Notes: a model not told the origin generated them from the letters alone. A stretch of 64,000 bases of DNA from Candidatus Helarchaeota archaeon (GCA_016840125.1 JAEOSY010000397.1:1-64000), one strand, 5' to 3'; counted from the first letter of the stretch, positions 1 through 9,480 are shown. Translations and numbers: made by a program.

Positions 1-2
1 AA

Positions 3-368
3 AAACTCTGGGACAATGATCTCTGGGAACATTTAGCTATGAGGTGCTTAGGATGCGGCATCTGCACATATAATTGCCCAGAATGTTACTGCTTTGACAT
101 TCAAGATGAAGTAAAAGGACTGGAGGGCTGCCGCGTTCGGATCTGGGATACATGTCAAGCAGTAGAGTACACCCTACACGCTTCAGGGCATAATCCGAGA
201 TCAGCGCGAACGGAACGGATGCGGAACAAAATTCTTCACAAGTTTGCTTATCTCCCTAAGAATGTGAGTATGTTCGGGTGTGTTGGGTGCGGACGATGTA
301 TTGAACTCTGTCCAGAAAATTGTGATATTCTAGATGCACTTCAACGACTGAAGGAGGTTAAAGCATGA
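3..368 (+). CDS. 4Fe-4S dicluster subunit of a hydrogenase/sulfite-reductase-like (HydB/AsrA-type) electron-transfer module, 5' partial
   Basis: The reading frame is open back to the window edge, so the start lies outside; the ATG at 39 is internal, because the residues before it (LWDNDLWEHLA) match the family pattern that precedes the first cluster motif. Two ferredoxin-type motifs are visible: CLGCGICTYNCPECYC and, near the C-terminus, CVGCGRCIELCP. This is the C-terminal dicluster part seen in sulfhydrogenase beta subunits and AsrA. It passes electrons between the flavin subunit downstream and partner iron-sulfur proteins, presumably in the cytoplasm. The stop overlaps the next start (ATGA), so the two are translationally coupled. 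The exact paralogue (HydB, AsrA or FlxB-like) cannot be decided from the fragment. Confidence 0.85.
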   Translation, partial: KLWDNDLWEHLAMRCLGCGICTYNCPECYCFDIQDEVKGLEGCRVRIWDTCQAVEYTLHASGHNPRSARTERMRNKILHKFAYLPKNVSMFGCVGCGRCIELCPENCDILDALQRLKEVKA

Positions 369-1195
369 GTGGACTATATACACCCCATTTAGCAACAGTC
401 AAGGAGGTTAAATTGGAGGTTGATGGCGGAAGACCCATTAAAACTATTACTTTTACATTCAATGATCCGAAAGTCCAAGAATCCTTTAATTATATGCCAG
501 GTCAAACCGTTATGTTCAGCATCCTCGGCGTTGGAGAAAGTATGTTCGCGATTTCCTGTTGGGGTAAGGAATACCAGCAGGTTTCTGTGATGAAAGTTGG
601 AAAAAATACCTCAGCAATTCATAATATAGAAGTTGGAGATATAATAGGCGCACGAGGTCCCTATGGGAATGCGTTCCCCGTGAAAGAATGGGAAGGTAAA
701 AACATAGTTTTCATAGGCGGCGGGATAGGTCAAGCACCTCTACGCCCGATAATCCAATATGTACTTGCCAATAAGAATAAGTACAAAAAAATAACCATCA
801 TTTACGGGGCTCGAACTTCGAGCGATTTAGTTTATAAGGATGAACTATTTGAACTAGAGAAAAGCAAGGATATCGATGTTCATCTCTCCATCGATGTTGC
901 AGAGGAAGGGTGGACACGATTTGTGGGATTTGTCCCCACCAATCTGATGGAAGTGAATCCTAAACCAGATAATACTATCGCAATAACCTGTGGTCCTCCA
1001 ATCATGATAAAGTTCGTTATTCAAAACCTAGAAAAAATAGGTTTTTCGCCTGATCAAATATATACGACACTTGAAGCGAGAATGAAATGCGGAATCGGCA
1101 AATGTGGTAGATGCAATGTTGGGAACCTCTATGTATGTAAGGATGGCCCGGTCTTCTGTTACTCTGATTTGAAGGATCTGAAATCTGATCAATAA
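365..1195 (+). CDS. FAD/NAD(P)-binding, 2Fe-2S electron-transfer subunit (HydG/AsrB/FlxA type)
   Basis: 276 aa, the usual length for the PyrK/HydG/AsrB family. The N-terminal FAD-binding barrel (about 1-100) is followed by a nucleotide-binding domain with GGGIGQAPLRP (about 118-128) and a C-terminal 2Fe-2S loop containing CGIGKCGRCNVG...YVCKDGPVF. It oxidises or reduces NAD(P)H and hands electrons to the iron-sulfur subunit whose gene it overlaps by 4 bp. Next to hdr genes this pair resembles the FlxAB part of Flx-Hdr complexes, where NADH is used in flavin-based electron bifurcation. That assignment is inference from context; a sulfhydrogenase gamma subunit would look the same. Confidence 0.88.
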   Translation: MSGLYTPHLATVKEVKLEVDGGRPIKTITFTFNDPKVQESFNYMPGQTVMFSILGVGESMFAISCWGKEYQQVSVMKVGKNTSAIHNIEVGDIIGARGPYGNAFPVKEWEGKNIVFIGGGIGQAPLRPIIQYVLANKNKYKKITIIYGARTSSDLVYKDELFELEKSKDIDVHLSIDVAEEGWTRFVGFVPTNLMEVNPKPDNTIAITCGPPIMIKFVIQNLEKIGFSPDQIYTTLEARMKCGIGKCGRCNVGNLYVCKDGPVFCYSDLKDLKSDQ

Positions 1196-1213
1196 AACGA
1201 TATCTTAACTTAC

Positions 1214-1223
1214 TTTTTTTTTT
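1214..1223 (+). terminator. T-run terminator candidate after the flavin subunit
   Basis: Ten consecutive T residues start 18 bases after the stop of the flavin-subunit gene, in the 170-bp gap before hdrA. Archaeal termination commonly occurs at such T tracts without a hairpin. It would separate, at least partly, the first two genes from the hdr genes downstream. Confidence 0.45.
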
Positions 1224-1366
1224 AATGAAGAAAACCTCGTTTTTTCCAACATAATTCCGAAATATTTTTTTCATCACTTTTATTTGTAAAGCTAACACTA
1301 ACAAAAGTTATTCAATAGTATAGTAACAATGATTTGTATGAATAAATAAGTCCGAAAAAGGTGGTG

Positions 1367-3319
1367 GTGATTAGAATAGAAGACAATAACGTACGCATTG
1401 GAATATTTTTATGTCACTGAGGGCTAAATATTGCATCGATTATCGATATGGAAGAATTAACTGAGTATGCGAAGACATTAGACGTTAGTGCAGTTGAACA
1501 TATACTATCACTATGCACCAGTGGTGGGGCGACCTTAATTAAGGAGAAAATCGAGGAGCATGATTTAAATCGGATAATAATAGCGGCATGTACTCCAAAA
1601 ACGCATGAACCAGTGTTTATTAGAGTGTTACAAGAAGCAGGATTGAATCGAGGTTTCCTTGAATTTGTTAATATCCGAGAGCATGTGTCTTTCGTTCATA
1701 TGGACGAGAAGGAGAGAGCTATGAAAATCGCAAAAGATTTAATACGAGCGGCAACGGAACGGGCGGTGGAGCTGGAGGAGATTAATATTCAACGAGTGAA
1801 AGTTAATCCCTCAGCACTAGTGATAGGTGGAGGTGTTGCAGGGCTCAGTGCCGCACTAGACCTTGCAAATGATGGTTTCATGGTATATTTACTTGAGAAA
1901 CTCCCAACAATTGGAGGATACATGGCGAAAATGGACCGGACATTCCCCACCGATGATTGTGCTATTTGAATTTTGGGACCAATAATGCTAGAAGTTGCCA
2001 CCCATCCCTTAATTGATCTCATTACCTATGCTGATCTCGTTGATATTCAAGGACACATAGGCGATTTTACCATAAAGATCAAAAAAAGACCTCGTTATAT
2101 AAATGAAGAGAAGTGTAATGGGTGCGGTGCCTGTGATGATATTTGTCCAATTTATGCCCCGAACGAATTTGATGTAGGTTTGGGATACAGAAAAGCGATC
2201 TATCGCCCCTTTGATCAGGCAGTTCCCAACAAATTTCTTATAGACATGGATAAATGCATCGAATGTCGATTATGTGTTAAAAAGTGCGAGGAAGAAGCAA
2301 TAGATTTTGACCAAGAACCAGAAATCATTACCCTTTACGTCGGAACAATTATAGTGGCAACCGGATTTCAAACTCATAATCCTATTAATGAATATGGATA
2401 TGGCCAATTCGAGAATGTAATTACTCAAATTGAATTAGAACGGCTGTTAGCACCTAATGGCCCTACTGTTGGGAAGATAATTCGCCCATCAGACCATGAA
2501 ATTCCGCAGAAGATTCTGATGATTCAATGTGTGGGATCCAGGAACCTTAGAAACAATCTTCATTGCAGTGCAGGTGTCTGTTGCATGGTTGCAATCAAAA
2601 ACGCCAATTTACTCAAACATGAAATAAAAACTTCGGAGATTACAATTGTTTTCATGGATATTCGAGCTGCAGGTAAGGGATATGAAGAATATTTCCTCCA
2701 ATCTCGAAAACACGGAATTAAATTCCTTCGAGGTAATATCGCAGATATTAAAGAAGATCCCGATACAAAGGACCTCCTATTACGAGTGGAAGATACATTA
2801 AGTCAGGAAATTCTCAATCTAAGAGCGAACCTGGTTGTACTTTCAACAGCAATGGAGCCATCCCGAGCAACAGACGAAGTGGTTAATTTGATCCGTTTGG
2901 ACAAAAGCCCGGATGGTTTTTTAAAGGAGTACCATGCACGCTTAAATCCAATCGATACAAAAGTGCCAGGAATCTATCTGTGTGGAGCTACACAAGGACC
3001 TAAGTCTATTGCAGAGTCGGTAACATCCGGAAAGGCAGCGGCTTCGTCCGCGGCGATCCCTATGATAAAAAAGGTACATGAAATAGTTAAACTTGATGGG
3101 ATCATTGATGAAACCCGATGTAGCGGCTGTGGGCTATGTCAAGAGATCTGCCCGTATAATGCTATTAGCATGGTAAAAGGTGTTGCGAGAGTTAATACAA
3201 TTCTCTGTAGAGGCTGTGGGTCCTGTGCTGCCATCTGTCCATCCGGCGCTGCAACCTTACGTGCCTATCGCGATTCAATGTTTGAAAAATATATCGATGC
3301 CCTCCTCTCAGAAACTTAA
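1367..3319 (+). CDS. hdrA: HdrA, probable selenoprotein with two in-frame TGA (Sec) codons
   Basis: Read through two TGA codons (1418-1420 and 1967-1969), the frame from GTG 1367 gives an intact 650-aa HdrA, the normal family length. Both TGAs fall where Cys is expected. The first gives FLCH-U-GLNIAS (residue 18), where the two HdrA paralogues in this window have ICHCGINIGS and VCHCGINIGG. The second gives DDCAI-U-ILGP (residue 201), where they have NDCSMCILAP and NDCAICILSP. FAD motif VIGGGVAGLSAA, inserted ferredoxin (CNGCGACDDICP, CIECRLCVKKC) and C-terminal dicluster (CSGCGLCQEICP, CRGCGSCAAICP) are all present with no frameshift. HdrA carries the bifurcating FAD. Start: a GGTGGTGAT ribosome site overlaps GTGs at 1361/1364/1367. 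Sec-HdrA is known from methanogens; two Sec here is what the sequence suggests. A plain reading splits it wrongly into 1448-1969 and 1973-3319. Confidence 0.88.
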
Positions 3320-3388
3320 TCCCCTTCTATGCACCTACTTCAAAAGTGGAAGTTGTAGGGAAGGAAGAGATGACGCAGCTCAAGGGGA
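3320..3388 (+). promoter_or_regulatory. Candidate SECIS-like stem-loop in the 3' UTR of hdrA
   Basis: Directly after the hdrA stop, TCCCCTT (3320-3326) can pair with AAGGGGA (3382-3388). Inside this, CCTAC plus TTC (3334-3341) can pair with GAA plus GTAGG (3349-3359) around an A-rich loop (AAAAGTG) with a GTT bulge. Archaeal SECIS elements sit in the 3' UTR, so the position is right for reading the two upstream TGA codons as Sec. The primary sequence does not clearly show the methanococcal SECIS core, and a GATGA at 3369-3373 is only loosely eukaryote-like. The structure is seen by eye; the SECIS role is inference. Confidence 0.35.
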
Positions 3389-3446
3389 AATTATCTTTAC
3401 CTTAATAAAATAGATTGAATGCACTGGAAAAATGTGAGCAGAAGAA

Positions 3447-4574
3447 ATGTTTTCGTTAAAGATGTCACCTGACGATTTAATAAAGTATTGTTATCAGTGT
3501 GGAAAATGTACTGGAATTTGTCCTCTAGGGGAGACCAGTTTCTATTCTCCACGTATCCTAATTCATAATGCTCTTTTAGGGAAGGTGACGGATGCTCAAC
3601 GGTTAGCTCAATGTTCTACCTGTGACCTCTGCTCTAGCCGGTGCCCCATGGATGTTAAATTATCCGAATTTGTAAGGGAAGAACGCCATAAGCTCAGACA
3701 ACAAGGTGTAGTCCTTGATGAGGCCCATTTTGGAATTTTTTCTGCGTTAGCGAGGATGATGGCAAAAAGCCAATCACCCCCTAATTTAAATGCATTCTTT
3801 CCCGAAGGTTTGGAATTTTCTGACACCTCCGAGAATTTAATTTATACGGGGTGTCTATCCCTCTTTGACACTTATTTTGAGAAAAATTACACAACTATCG
3901 CGACTAGTAGCGTTAAAATTATGAATCATTTGGGAATCAAGCCCCAAGTTCTGAAGAACCAGAAGTGCTGTGGTCATGATCTCTTCTGGGGAGGCGACTA
4001 TGAGAATTTTAAAACACTAGGTGAATTCAATATCGAACTCATTGAGAATAGTGGAATAGAGCGAGTGGTTACGATTTGTCCCGAATGTTATCGGACCTTT
4101 AAATTGGATTACCCACGATATGTTAGAAATTATTCTTTTGAAGTAATCTCGTTTTCAGAATTTTTAGAAGAACAACTCAAAGAAGGGAATTTAGTATTCC
4201 CGTATGAATTTCCGATCAAAATTACGTATCAAGATCCGTGTCGATTGGGTCGTCAGATGGGTGTATTTGATGCACCAAGGAATGTTCTAAAAGCCATTCC
4301 AGGGATCCAATTCAACGAGATGGAGCGTAATCGAGAGAATGCCATTTGCTGTGGAGTGAGTGCATGGATGAATTGTAATTTATATTCAAAAGCAGTGAGG
4401 ATGGATCGATTACAAGAAGCCCAAGATGCGGCTGATCGATTAATAACTAATTGTCCCCACTGTCTGATTCATTTCAATTGTTTAAAAAATGAATATAGTG
4501 AAACTGAAAATAAGTATAAACTTGAAATTATGGATTTGAAGGAATTTATTGCAAAAGCGTTGTTTCTGGGTTAA
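3447..4574 (+). CDS. HdrC-HdrB fusion (HdrD-like) iron-sulfur subunit
   Basis: 375 aa. The N-terminal HdrC-like part has two cluster motifs (CYQCGKCTGICPLGE and CSTCDLCSSRCP). The HdrB-like part has two CCG domains: CCGHDLFWGG with CPECYRTF, and DPCRLGRQMG, ICCGVSAWMNC with NCPHC. In HdrB such motifs bind the non-cubane clusters that reduce the heterodisulfide or a related disulfide. The fused order C-B is that of HdrD and of several HdrBC-type fusions. It follows the Sec-HdrA by 127 bp and precedes the FrhB-like gene by 5 bp, so it should be the disulfide- or thiol-handling partner of the locus. The physiological substrate is unknown; CoM-S-S-CoB is not implied because no methanogenesis gene is seen. 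Confidence 0.87.
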   Translation: MFSLKMSPDDLIKYCYQCGKCTGICPLGETSFYSPRILIHNALLGKVTDAQRLAQCSTCDLCSSRCPMDVKLSEFVREERHKLRQQGVVLDEAHFGIFSALARMMAKSQSPPNLNAFFPEGLEFSDTSENLIYTGCLSLFDTYFEKNYTTIATSSVKIMNHLGIKPQVLKNQKCCGHDLFWGGDYENFKTLGEFNIELIENSGIERVVTICPECYRTFKLDYPRYVRNYSFEVISFSEFLEEQLKEGNLVFPYEFPIKITYQDPCRLGRQMGVFDAPRNVLKAIPGIQFNEMERNRENAICCGVSAWMNCNLYSKAVRMDRLQEAQDAADRLITNCPHCLIHFNCLKNEYSETENKYKLEIMDLKEFIAKALFLG

Positions 4575-4579
4575 TTATA

Positions 4580-5671
4580 ATGGGAATAAAGATCTTTGAT
4601 GATTTAAGACGGGAAGTTGTAGAGTCGAACTTATGCAATCTATGCGGCGCATGTTTGGCGGTGTGTTCTGCAAATGAAATGAATGCACTTTGTCTTGAAG
4701 AGAATATTCCACAATATATTAAAGAATTTGACGATGTTCAGAAATGTTTAGAATGTGGTCTTTGCTATTTGGTTTGTGGTCAAATTTCAGACCTAGATCC
4801 AAAAATTGACGCATTATTTGCACCAGCACCGCCCATTGGTAGTTATCGATTGCTGACTTGTGCGAAAACAACAGACCCTAAAATCCAAAAACGAGCTCAA
4901 GATGGAGGGGTGGTTACCTCCGTTTTGAAATATTTGTTGGATAAAAACTTGATAGATGGTGCTGTTGTTAATATCCCAACAAGCAATTGGGAATCTAGTC
5001 CAAAAATTGTAACTTCAGTTGAGGAATTGCTTCAATCCACAGGCACCAGATATTCGGCGGTACCAGCAGTTCAAGAACTTGGAAATTTTCAAACCCTAAA
5101 TAAGGAAAGCCCGAGATTAGCATTTGTAGGCTGTCCTTGCCAAGTCAAGACAGTTCGGAAAATGCAAGAACTGCAAATGCGACCAGGTATTTTTGTAAAA
5201 TATGTGATTGGACTTTTTTGCATGGAGAATTTTGATTATCAGAAACTCATGAAAGGAAAATTTGAGAAGGATCTAAAAATTGACTTAAATAATATTAAAA
5301 AATTGAATATTAAGAAAAATTTTTTCATTACCCTAAAGGATAATAAGCAGATAGAGATCCCACTTAAAGAATTAAGCGATTTAGTGAGAAATAATTGTCA
5401 TTTTTGTGATGACTTCACAAATTTTTATGCGGATATTTCAGTTGGAGGAGTTGGGGCGCCTGCAGGTTATTCAACCGTGATATTGAGAACGCAAATTGGA
5501 GATAAGATCTTTTATGATATGAAACGAGCAAAGGAAATTGAAGAGGTAAATAGTCCACCAGCTGATCTCAAGAAAATAAGGGCGAATGTTTTCTCCCAGA
5601 TTTCACGATTAGGACAGATAAAATACGATAGAGGAAAGAAGAAGAAATTAGAAATAAATAAATCAGGATAG
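4580..5671 (+). CDS. FrhB/FdhB-family (coenzyme F420 hydrogenase beta-like) protein
   Basis: 363 aa. The N-terminus has two ferredoxin-type motifs, CNLCGACLAVCS and CLECGLCYLVCG. The following region carries the FrhB family signature (KRAQDGGVVTSVLKYLL, then FVGCPCQVKTVRKMQ) and the C-terminal NCHFCDDFTNFYADISVGG segment. Members bind FAD and iron-sulfur clusters and usually exchange electrons with F420, less often with other partners such as ferredoxin or sulfite. Placed between the HdrCB fusion and a double HdrA, it gives the locus a possible F420 port besides the NAD(P) port of the flavin subunit. F420 specificity is inference. The gene is unusually AT- and Lys-rich near 5280-5360. Confidence 0.85.
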   Translation: MGIKIFDDLRREVVESNLCNLCGACLAVCSANEMNALCLEENIPQYIKEFDDVQKCLECGLCYLVCGQISDLDPKIDALFAPAPPIGSYRLLTCAKTTDPKIQKRAQDGGVVTSVLKYLLDKNLIDGAVVNIPTSNWESSPKIVTSVEELLQSTGTRYSAVPAVQELGNFQTLNKESPRLAFVGCPCQVKTVRKMQELQMRPGIFVKYVIGLFCMENFDYQKLMKGKFEKDLKIDLNNIKKLNIKKNFFITLKDNKQIEIPLKELSDLVRNNCHFCDDFTNFYADISVGGVGAPAGYSTVILRTQIGDKIFYDMKRAKEIEEVNSPPADLKKIRANVFSQISRLGQIKYDRGKKKKLEINKSG

Positions 5672-5679
5672 GTCCAAGT

Positions 5680-8600
5680 ATGGTTGAAAACGCAGTAGGG
5701 GCAGTTTTAGTTATAGGTTCAGGGATTGGTGGGATTCAAGCATCCTTAGATTTAGTTGAACAAGGATTCAAAGTTGCGTTGGTAGAGAAGAATCCCGCAC
5801 TTGGTGGTGCGATGGCGCAACTCGACAAGACATTCCCTACAAATGATTGTTCTATGTGTATTTTGGCACCGAAAATGGTTGAAGTAGCGCGGGATCCAAA
5901 CATCGATTTATACACCTTTTGTGAAGTCACAGAAATCACAGGAGAAGCAGGGAACTTCGAGGTTTCTGTGTTAAAAAAGGCACGATATATAGATGAGGAA
6001 AAGTGTGTAGCGTGCGGTAACTGTGCTAAGCAATGTCCTATTCGAGTTCCCCATGAATATAACAAGGACTTGAGTCATCGAGCAGCAAGTTACATTCCAT
6101 TTCCACAAGCAGTCCCTTCAACTTATTTAATTGACAGAGAGAATTGTTTATACATGTCCAGAGGAATTTGTAGAATTTGTGAGAAAGTTTGTAATGCAAA
6201 GGCGATTGATTTTGAGCAAAAAGATGAAATTATCAAGGTTAATGTTGGCTCAATCATTATTGCATTAGGTGCGGAGACATTTGATGCATCTACTCTCTAT
6301 CAGTATAGATATGGACAATTTCCGAACATTATTACAAGCTTAGAATTTGAACGAATTTTGTCTGCGTCCGGTCCATTCGGCGGTCACGTTGTCCGACCAT
6401 CAGATGAAACCATTCCCAATAAAATTCTTTGGGTGAGCTGTGTCGGCTCCAGAAATAGTAGAATAAATCATAATTACTGCTCCACCATATGTTGCACCTA
6501 TTCAATTAAGGAAGCACTTATCGCAAAAGAACATAATCCAGAGCTAGAGTGTTATTTTGCTTACATCGATATACGAACAATGGGGAAAGGATTCGAAGAG
6601 TATTATGTTTCAGCTAAGGATTTTGGTATTAATTTCATCAACTCACAAGTATCACTTGAAGAAAATCCACTTAATAACAATATAATTGCGGTACATGAAG
6701 ATTTTGCAACGGGGAAATTAGTGCAAGAAGAGTTTGAATTAGTAGTTCTTTCGGTAGGGTTACAACCTTCTAAATCATCAATTAATTTATTAAATAAATT
6801 TGGCATTAAGCTAAACCAATATCAGTTTTGCCTGACAGAGAATTTTAAACCACTAGAAACGAGTAGGGCGGGTGTATATGTCTGTGGGACATTATCAGGA
6901 CCCAAAGATATCCCTGAGACTGTTGCAGAGGCGAGTGGTGCCGCAGGGAAGGCTGCCTCATTAATCCATTCCAAAAGATATGACTTAATAACTGAGAGAG
7001 AGTTTCCATCTGAGAAAGACATTGAGGGGCAGGATCCACGAATTGGGGTCTTTATTTGTCATTGTGGGATAAATATCGGAAGTATTGTTAATGTTCCAGA
7101 GGTTAACGAATATACCAAGACACTTCCAAACGTCATTTATGTTGAAGAAAATTTATATACCTGTTCCCAAGATACACAAGAAAAAATAAAAGAAGTAATT
7201 AAAGCACATGATTTAAATCGCGTTGTAGTTGCCTCCTGTACTCCCCGCACTCATGAACCACTTTTCCAAAATACTATTCGAGAAGCTGGCTTAAATCCGC
7301 ATTTATTCGAGTTAGCCAATATTAGGGAGCATTGTTCGTGGGTTCATATGTCTGAGCCAGAAAAGGCAACAGAAAAGGCGAAAGAAATTGTTGCGATGAG
7401 TGTTCACAAAGTTTCGTTATCTGAACCTCTACATGAAGCTTTTGTGGATGTTGTACGTTCTGGATTAGTTATAGGCGGGGGAATTGCAGGAATGACTGCA
7501 GCGTTAGAACTTGCCAATCAAGATTATAGCGTTTATTTAATTGAGAAGGGAAGTGAATTAGGAGGGCTCGTGCGAAATCTTTATTATACAGTTGAGGGGG
7601 ATAATCCGCAAAAATATCTGAAAAATCTTATTGAGAAAGTAAAGAATTCGGAAAAAATAACAACTTTATTGAATACGAAAATTGAAGAAATTTCAGGATT
7701 TGTCGGTAATTTTAAAATTAAGGTGAATTCGCAAGGAGAAATGAATGATCTCGAAGCGGGTGCACTAATTGTTGCCACCGGTGGGAGCGAATATAAACCA
7801 ACTGAATATTTGTATGGACAGAATGAAAGAATTCTTACCCAACATGAATTAGAACAACAGATATCGAAAAATAAAATTGAAACAAAAACAGTAGTAATGA
7901 TTCAATGCGTGGGATCGAGGAATGAGGACCGCCGCTATTGCAGCAAAATCTGTTGTACGTCAGCTATAAAAAATGCTTTGAAATTAAAAGAAATTAATCC
8001 CAAAATTACAATCTACATTTTATACAGAGATATTAGAACATATGGGTTACTGGAGGATTATTATAGAGAAGCAAGGAAAAAAGGAGTTATCTTTATCAAG
8101 TATGAAGCGGAAAATCCACCAGAAGTTATTCAAGAGGTGAATCAACTAGCAGTAAAAGTTAATGACATTGCCATACAACGCATTATATCATTAAAACCGG
8201 ACCTTCTCGTACTAAGTGTAGCGTTTATTCCAACAGAAAATAAGGACTTATCACAGATGCTAAAGGTGCCACTTGACCAAAATGGGTTTTTCTTGGAGGC
8301 GCATGTAAAATTAAGACCATTAGACTTTGCAACGGATGGTATTTTTCTTTGTGGTACGGCACAATGGCCTAAACCAATAAGAGAATCTATAGCACAGGCA
8401 ATGGGCGCAGCAACTCGGGCAATTCGTATATTATCTGCGAAACAAATAAAAACAGATGCAGTGGTTGCCACCGTCGATCATGATCTGTGTATTGGCTGTG
8501 GCGCTTGTGAATTGATCTGCCCATTCCATGCACCCCGAGTTGAGAGAACAGAATCTGGGCGGAAATCTATTATAATTGCATCCGCGTGTAAGGGGTGTGG

Positions 8601-8715
8601 AACTTGTGGGGCAAGTTGCCCGCAAAAAGCGATCTCAATGCAGCGATTTACTGATGTTCAAATAATCAAGCAACTTGACACTATTTCAGAAAAAATATTG
8701 GAGTGGGAGGCTTAA
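5680..8715 (+). CDS. hdrA: Double HdrA (HdrA-HdrA' fusion), copy 1
   Basis: 1011 aa. The first half (about 1-445) is an HdrA from the FAD domain onward (VIGSGIGGIQASLDL, NDCSMCILAP, inserted ferredoxin CVACGNCAKQCP and a second cluster region CRICEKVC). It lacks the N-terminal CHCG domain. The second half starts with ICHCGINIGS (about 460) and the N-terminal domain, then a second FAD domain (VIGGGIAGMTAALEL, about 595) without an inserted ferredoxin. It ends with two 4Fe-4S motifs (CIGCGACELICP, CKGCGTCGASCP, about 937-985). Two flavins and several clusters imply a long electron path. It is followed with no gap by mvhD, and the pair is repeated immediately downstream. Cys replaces both Sec positions of the first HdrA. 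Confidence 0.9.
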   Translation: MVENAVGAVLVIGSGIGGIQASLDLVEQGFKVALVEKNPALGGAMAQLDKTFPTNDCSMCILAPKMVEVARDPNIDLYTFCEVTEITGEAGNFEVSVLKKARYIDEEKCVACGNCAKQCPIRVPHEYNKDLSHRAASYIPFPQAVPSTYLIDRENCLYMSRGICRICEKVCNAKAIDFEQKDEIIKVNVGSIIIALGAETFDASTLYQYRYGQFPNIITSLEFERILSASGPFGGHVVRPSDETIPNKILWVSCVGSRNSRINHNYCSTICCTYSIKEALIAKEHNPELECYFAYIDIRTMGKGFEEYYVSAKDFGINFINSQVSLEENPLNNNIIAVHEDFATGKLVQEEFELVVLSVGLQPSKSSINLLNKFGIKLNQYQFCLTENFKPLETSRAGVYVCGTLSGPKDIPETVAEASGAAGKAASLIHSKRYDLITEREFPSEKDIEGQDPRIGVFICHCGINIGSIVNVPEVNEYTKTLPNVIYVEENLYTCSQDTQEKIKEVIKAHDLNRVVVASCTPRTHEPLFQNTIREAGLNPHLFELANIREHCSWVHMSEPEKATEKAKEIVAMSVHKVSLSEPLHEAFVDVVRSGLVIGGGIAGMTAALELANQDYSVYLIEKGSELGGLVRNLYYTVEGDNPQKYLKNLIEKVKNSEKITTLLNTKIEEISGFVGNFKIKVNSQGEMNDLEAGALIVATGGSEYKPTEYLYGQNERILTQHELEQQISKNKIETKTVVMIQCVGSRNEDRRYCSKICCTSAIKNALKLKEINPKITIYILYRDIRTYGLLEDYYREARKKGVIFIKYEAENPPEVIQEVNQLAVKVNDIAIQRIISLKPDLLVLSVAFIPTENKDLSQMLKVPLDQNGFFLEAHVKLRPLDFATDGIFLCGTAQWPKPIRESIAQAMGAATRAIRILSAKQIKTDAVVATVDHDLCIGCGACELICPFHAPRVERTESGRKSIIIASACKGCGTCGASCPQKAISMQRFTDVQIIKQLDTISEKILEWEA

Positions 8716-9480
8716 ATGGAAGAACCCAAAATTGCAGGTTTTTTATGTAATTGGTGTTCGTATGCGGGAGCAGACCTTGCAGGGGTTTCACGATTCAGTT
8801 ATCCCACTAATATTCGTATTATTCGGGTAATGTGTAGTGGACGAATTGATCCCATTTTCATTCTTACTGCATTAGAAAGAGGCTTAGATGGCGTATTAGT
8901 AGCAGGTTGTCATCCAGGGGATTGCCATTATTTAACAGGAAATTATCAAGCTAAATACAAAGTTAGGTTTGTCAAGAAGGTTCTAAAAAAAATTGGATTT
9001 GAAACCAAAAGGGTACGTCTTGAGTGGGTATCGGCTTCAGAAGGGCGGAGGTTTGCAGATTTAGTTACGGAGTTTACCGAAGAGTTAAAGAGTTTAGGGC
9101 CCTCGCCGATTAAAGAGAGTGTGGAGTTACGTGAGAGTTTATCCGAAGCTAAGCATGTTTGTACTGATTTTAGGCTCAGATGGGTTATCAGTAGGGCGAG
9201 GGATTTAGTTGAAATTCAAAATGCACATGGGGAACGAATACCAGAAGAAAAATTTGAGGTACTTTTAGATGGTTTGATTGATGCAGAATTAACTATAATA
9301 AAAATCTTGAAGTTGATAGAGGGAAAGGGTCTATCTGCCGAGGAAATTTCATGTGAATTAGAAACTCCAACTGAGACTGTAATGGAACACCTAATTAGCT
9401 TAACTGATGAACACAGGGTAAAATTTACTATAGAAAACCACACCGCAATTTTTTCAAAAGTAGGAGGGGAAGATAAGTGA
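8716..9480 (+). CDS. mvhD: MvhD-like 2Fe-2S electron-transfer subunit with a C-terminal extension
   Basis: 254 aa. Residues 1 to about 140 are MvhD/FlpD: CNWCSYAGADLAG, VMCSGRIDP and AGCHPGDCHYLTGN give the cluster-binding cysteines. MvhD connects hydrogenase or formate dehydrogenase to HdrA. The remaining ~110 residues are extra compared with the short copy at 12529 and contain an alpha-helical, winged-helix-looking segment (LSAEEISCELETPTETVMEH). Such extensions occur in some MvhD proteins, and their role is unknown. It starts one base after the HdrA-HdrA' stop and its own stop overlaps the GTG of the next double hdrA, so the three are co-translated. Confidence 0.9.
   Translation: MEEPKIAGFLCNWCSYAGADLAGVSRFSYPTNIRIIRVMCSGRIDPIFILTALERGLDGVLVAGCHPGDCHYLTGNYQAKYKVRFVKKVLKKIGFETKRVRLEWVSASEGRRFADLVTEFTEELKSLGPSPIKESVELRESLSEAKHVCTDFRLRWVISRARDLVEIQNAHGERIPEEKFEVLLDGLIDAELTIIKILKLIEGKGLSAEEISCELETPTETVMEHLISLTDEHRVKFTIENHTAIFSKVGGEDK

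Noticed and set aside
1448..1969. Separate 173-aa gene starting at ATG 1448
   Set aside because: It begins in the middle of the HdrA N-terminal domain and ends at a TGA in a Cys position. The upstream codons (RIGIFLCH then TGA, GLNIAS) and the downstream frame complete HdrA, so it is one gene with recoded TGAs.
1973..3319. Separate 448-aa HdrA fragment, or a degraded hdrA pseudogene
   Set aside because: Only two stops interrupt the frame, both TGA and both exactly at conserved cysteines; the rest is intact, so decay is a poor explanation.
3180..3413. 77-aa open frame overlapping the end of hdrA
   Set aside because: Out of frame with the ferredoxin motifs of HdrA, no ribosome site and no recognisable product; its tail merely crosses the possible SECIS region.
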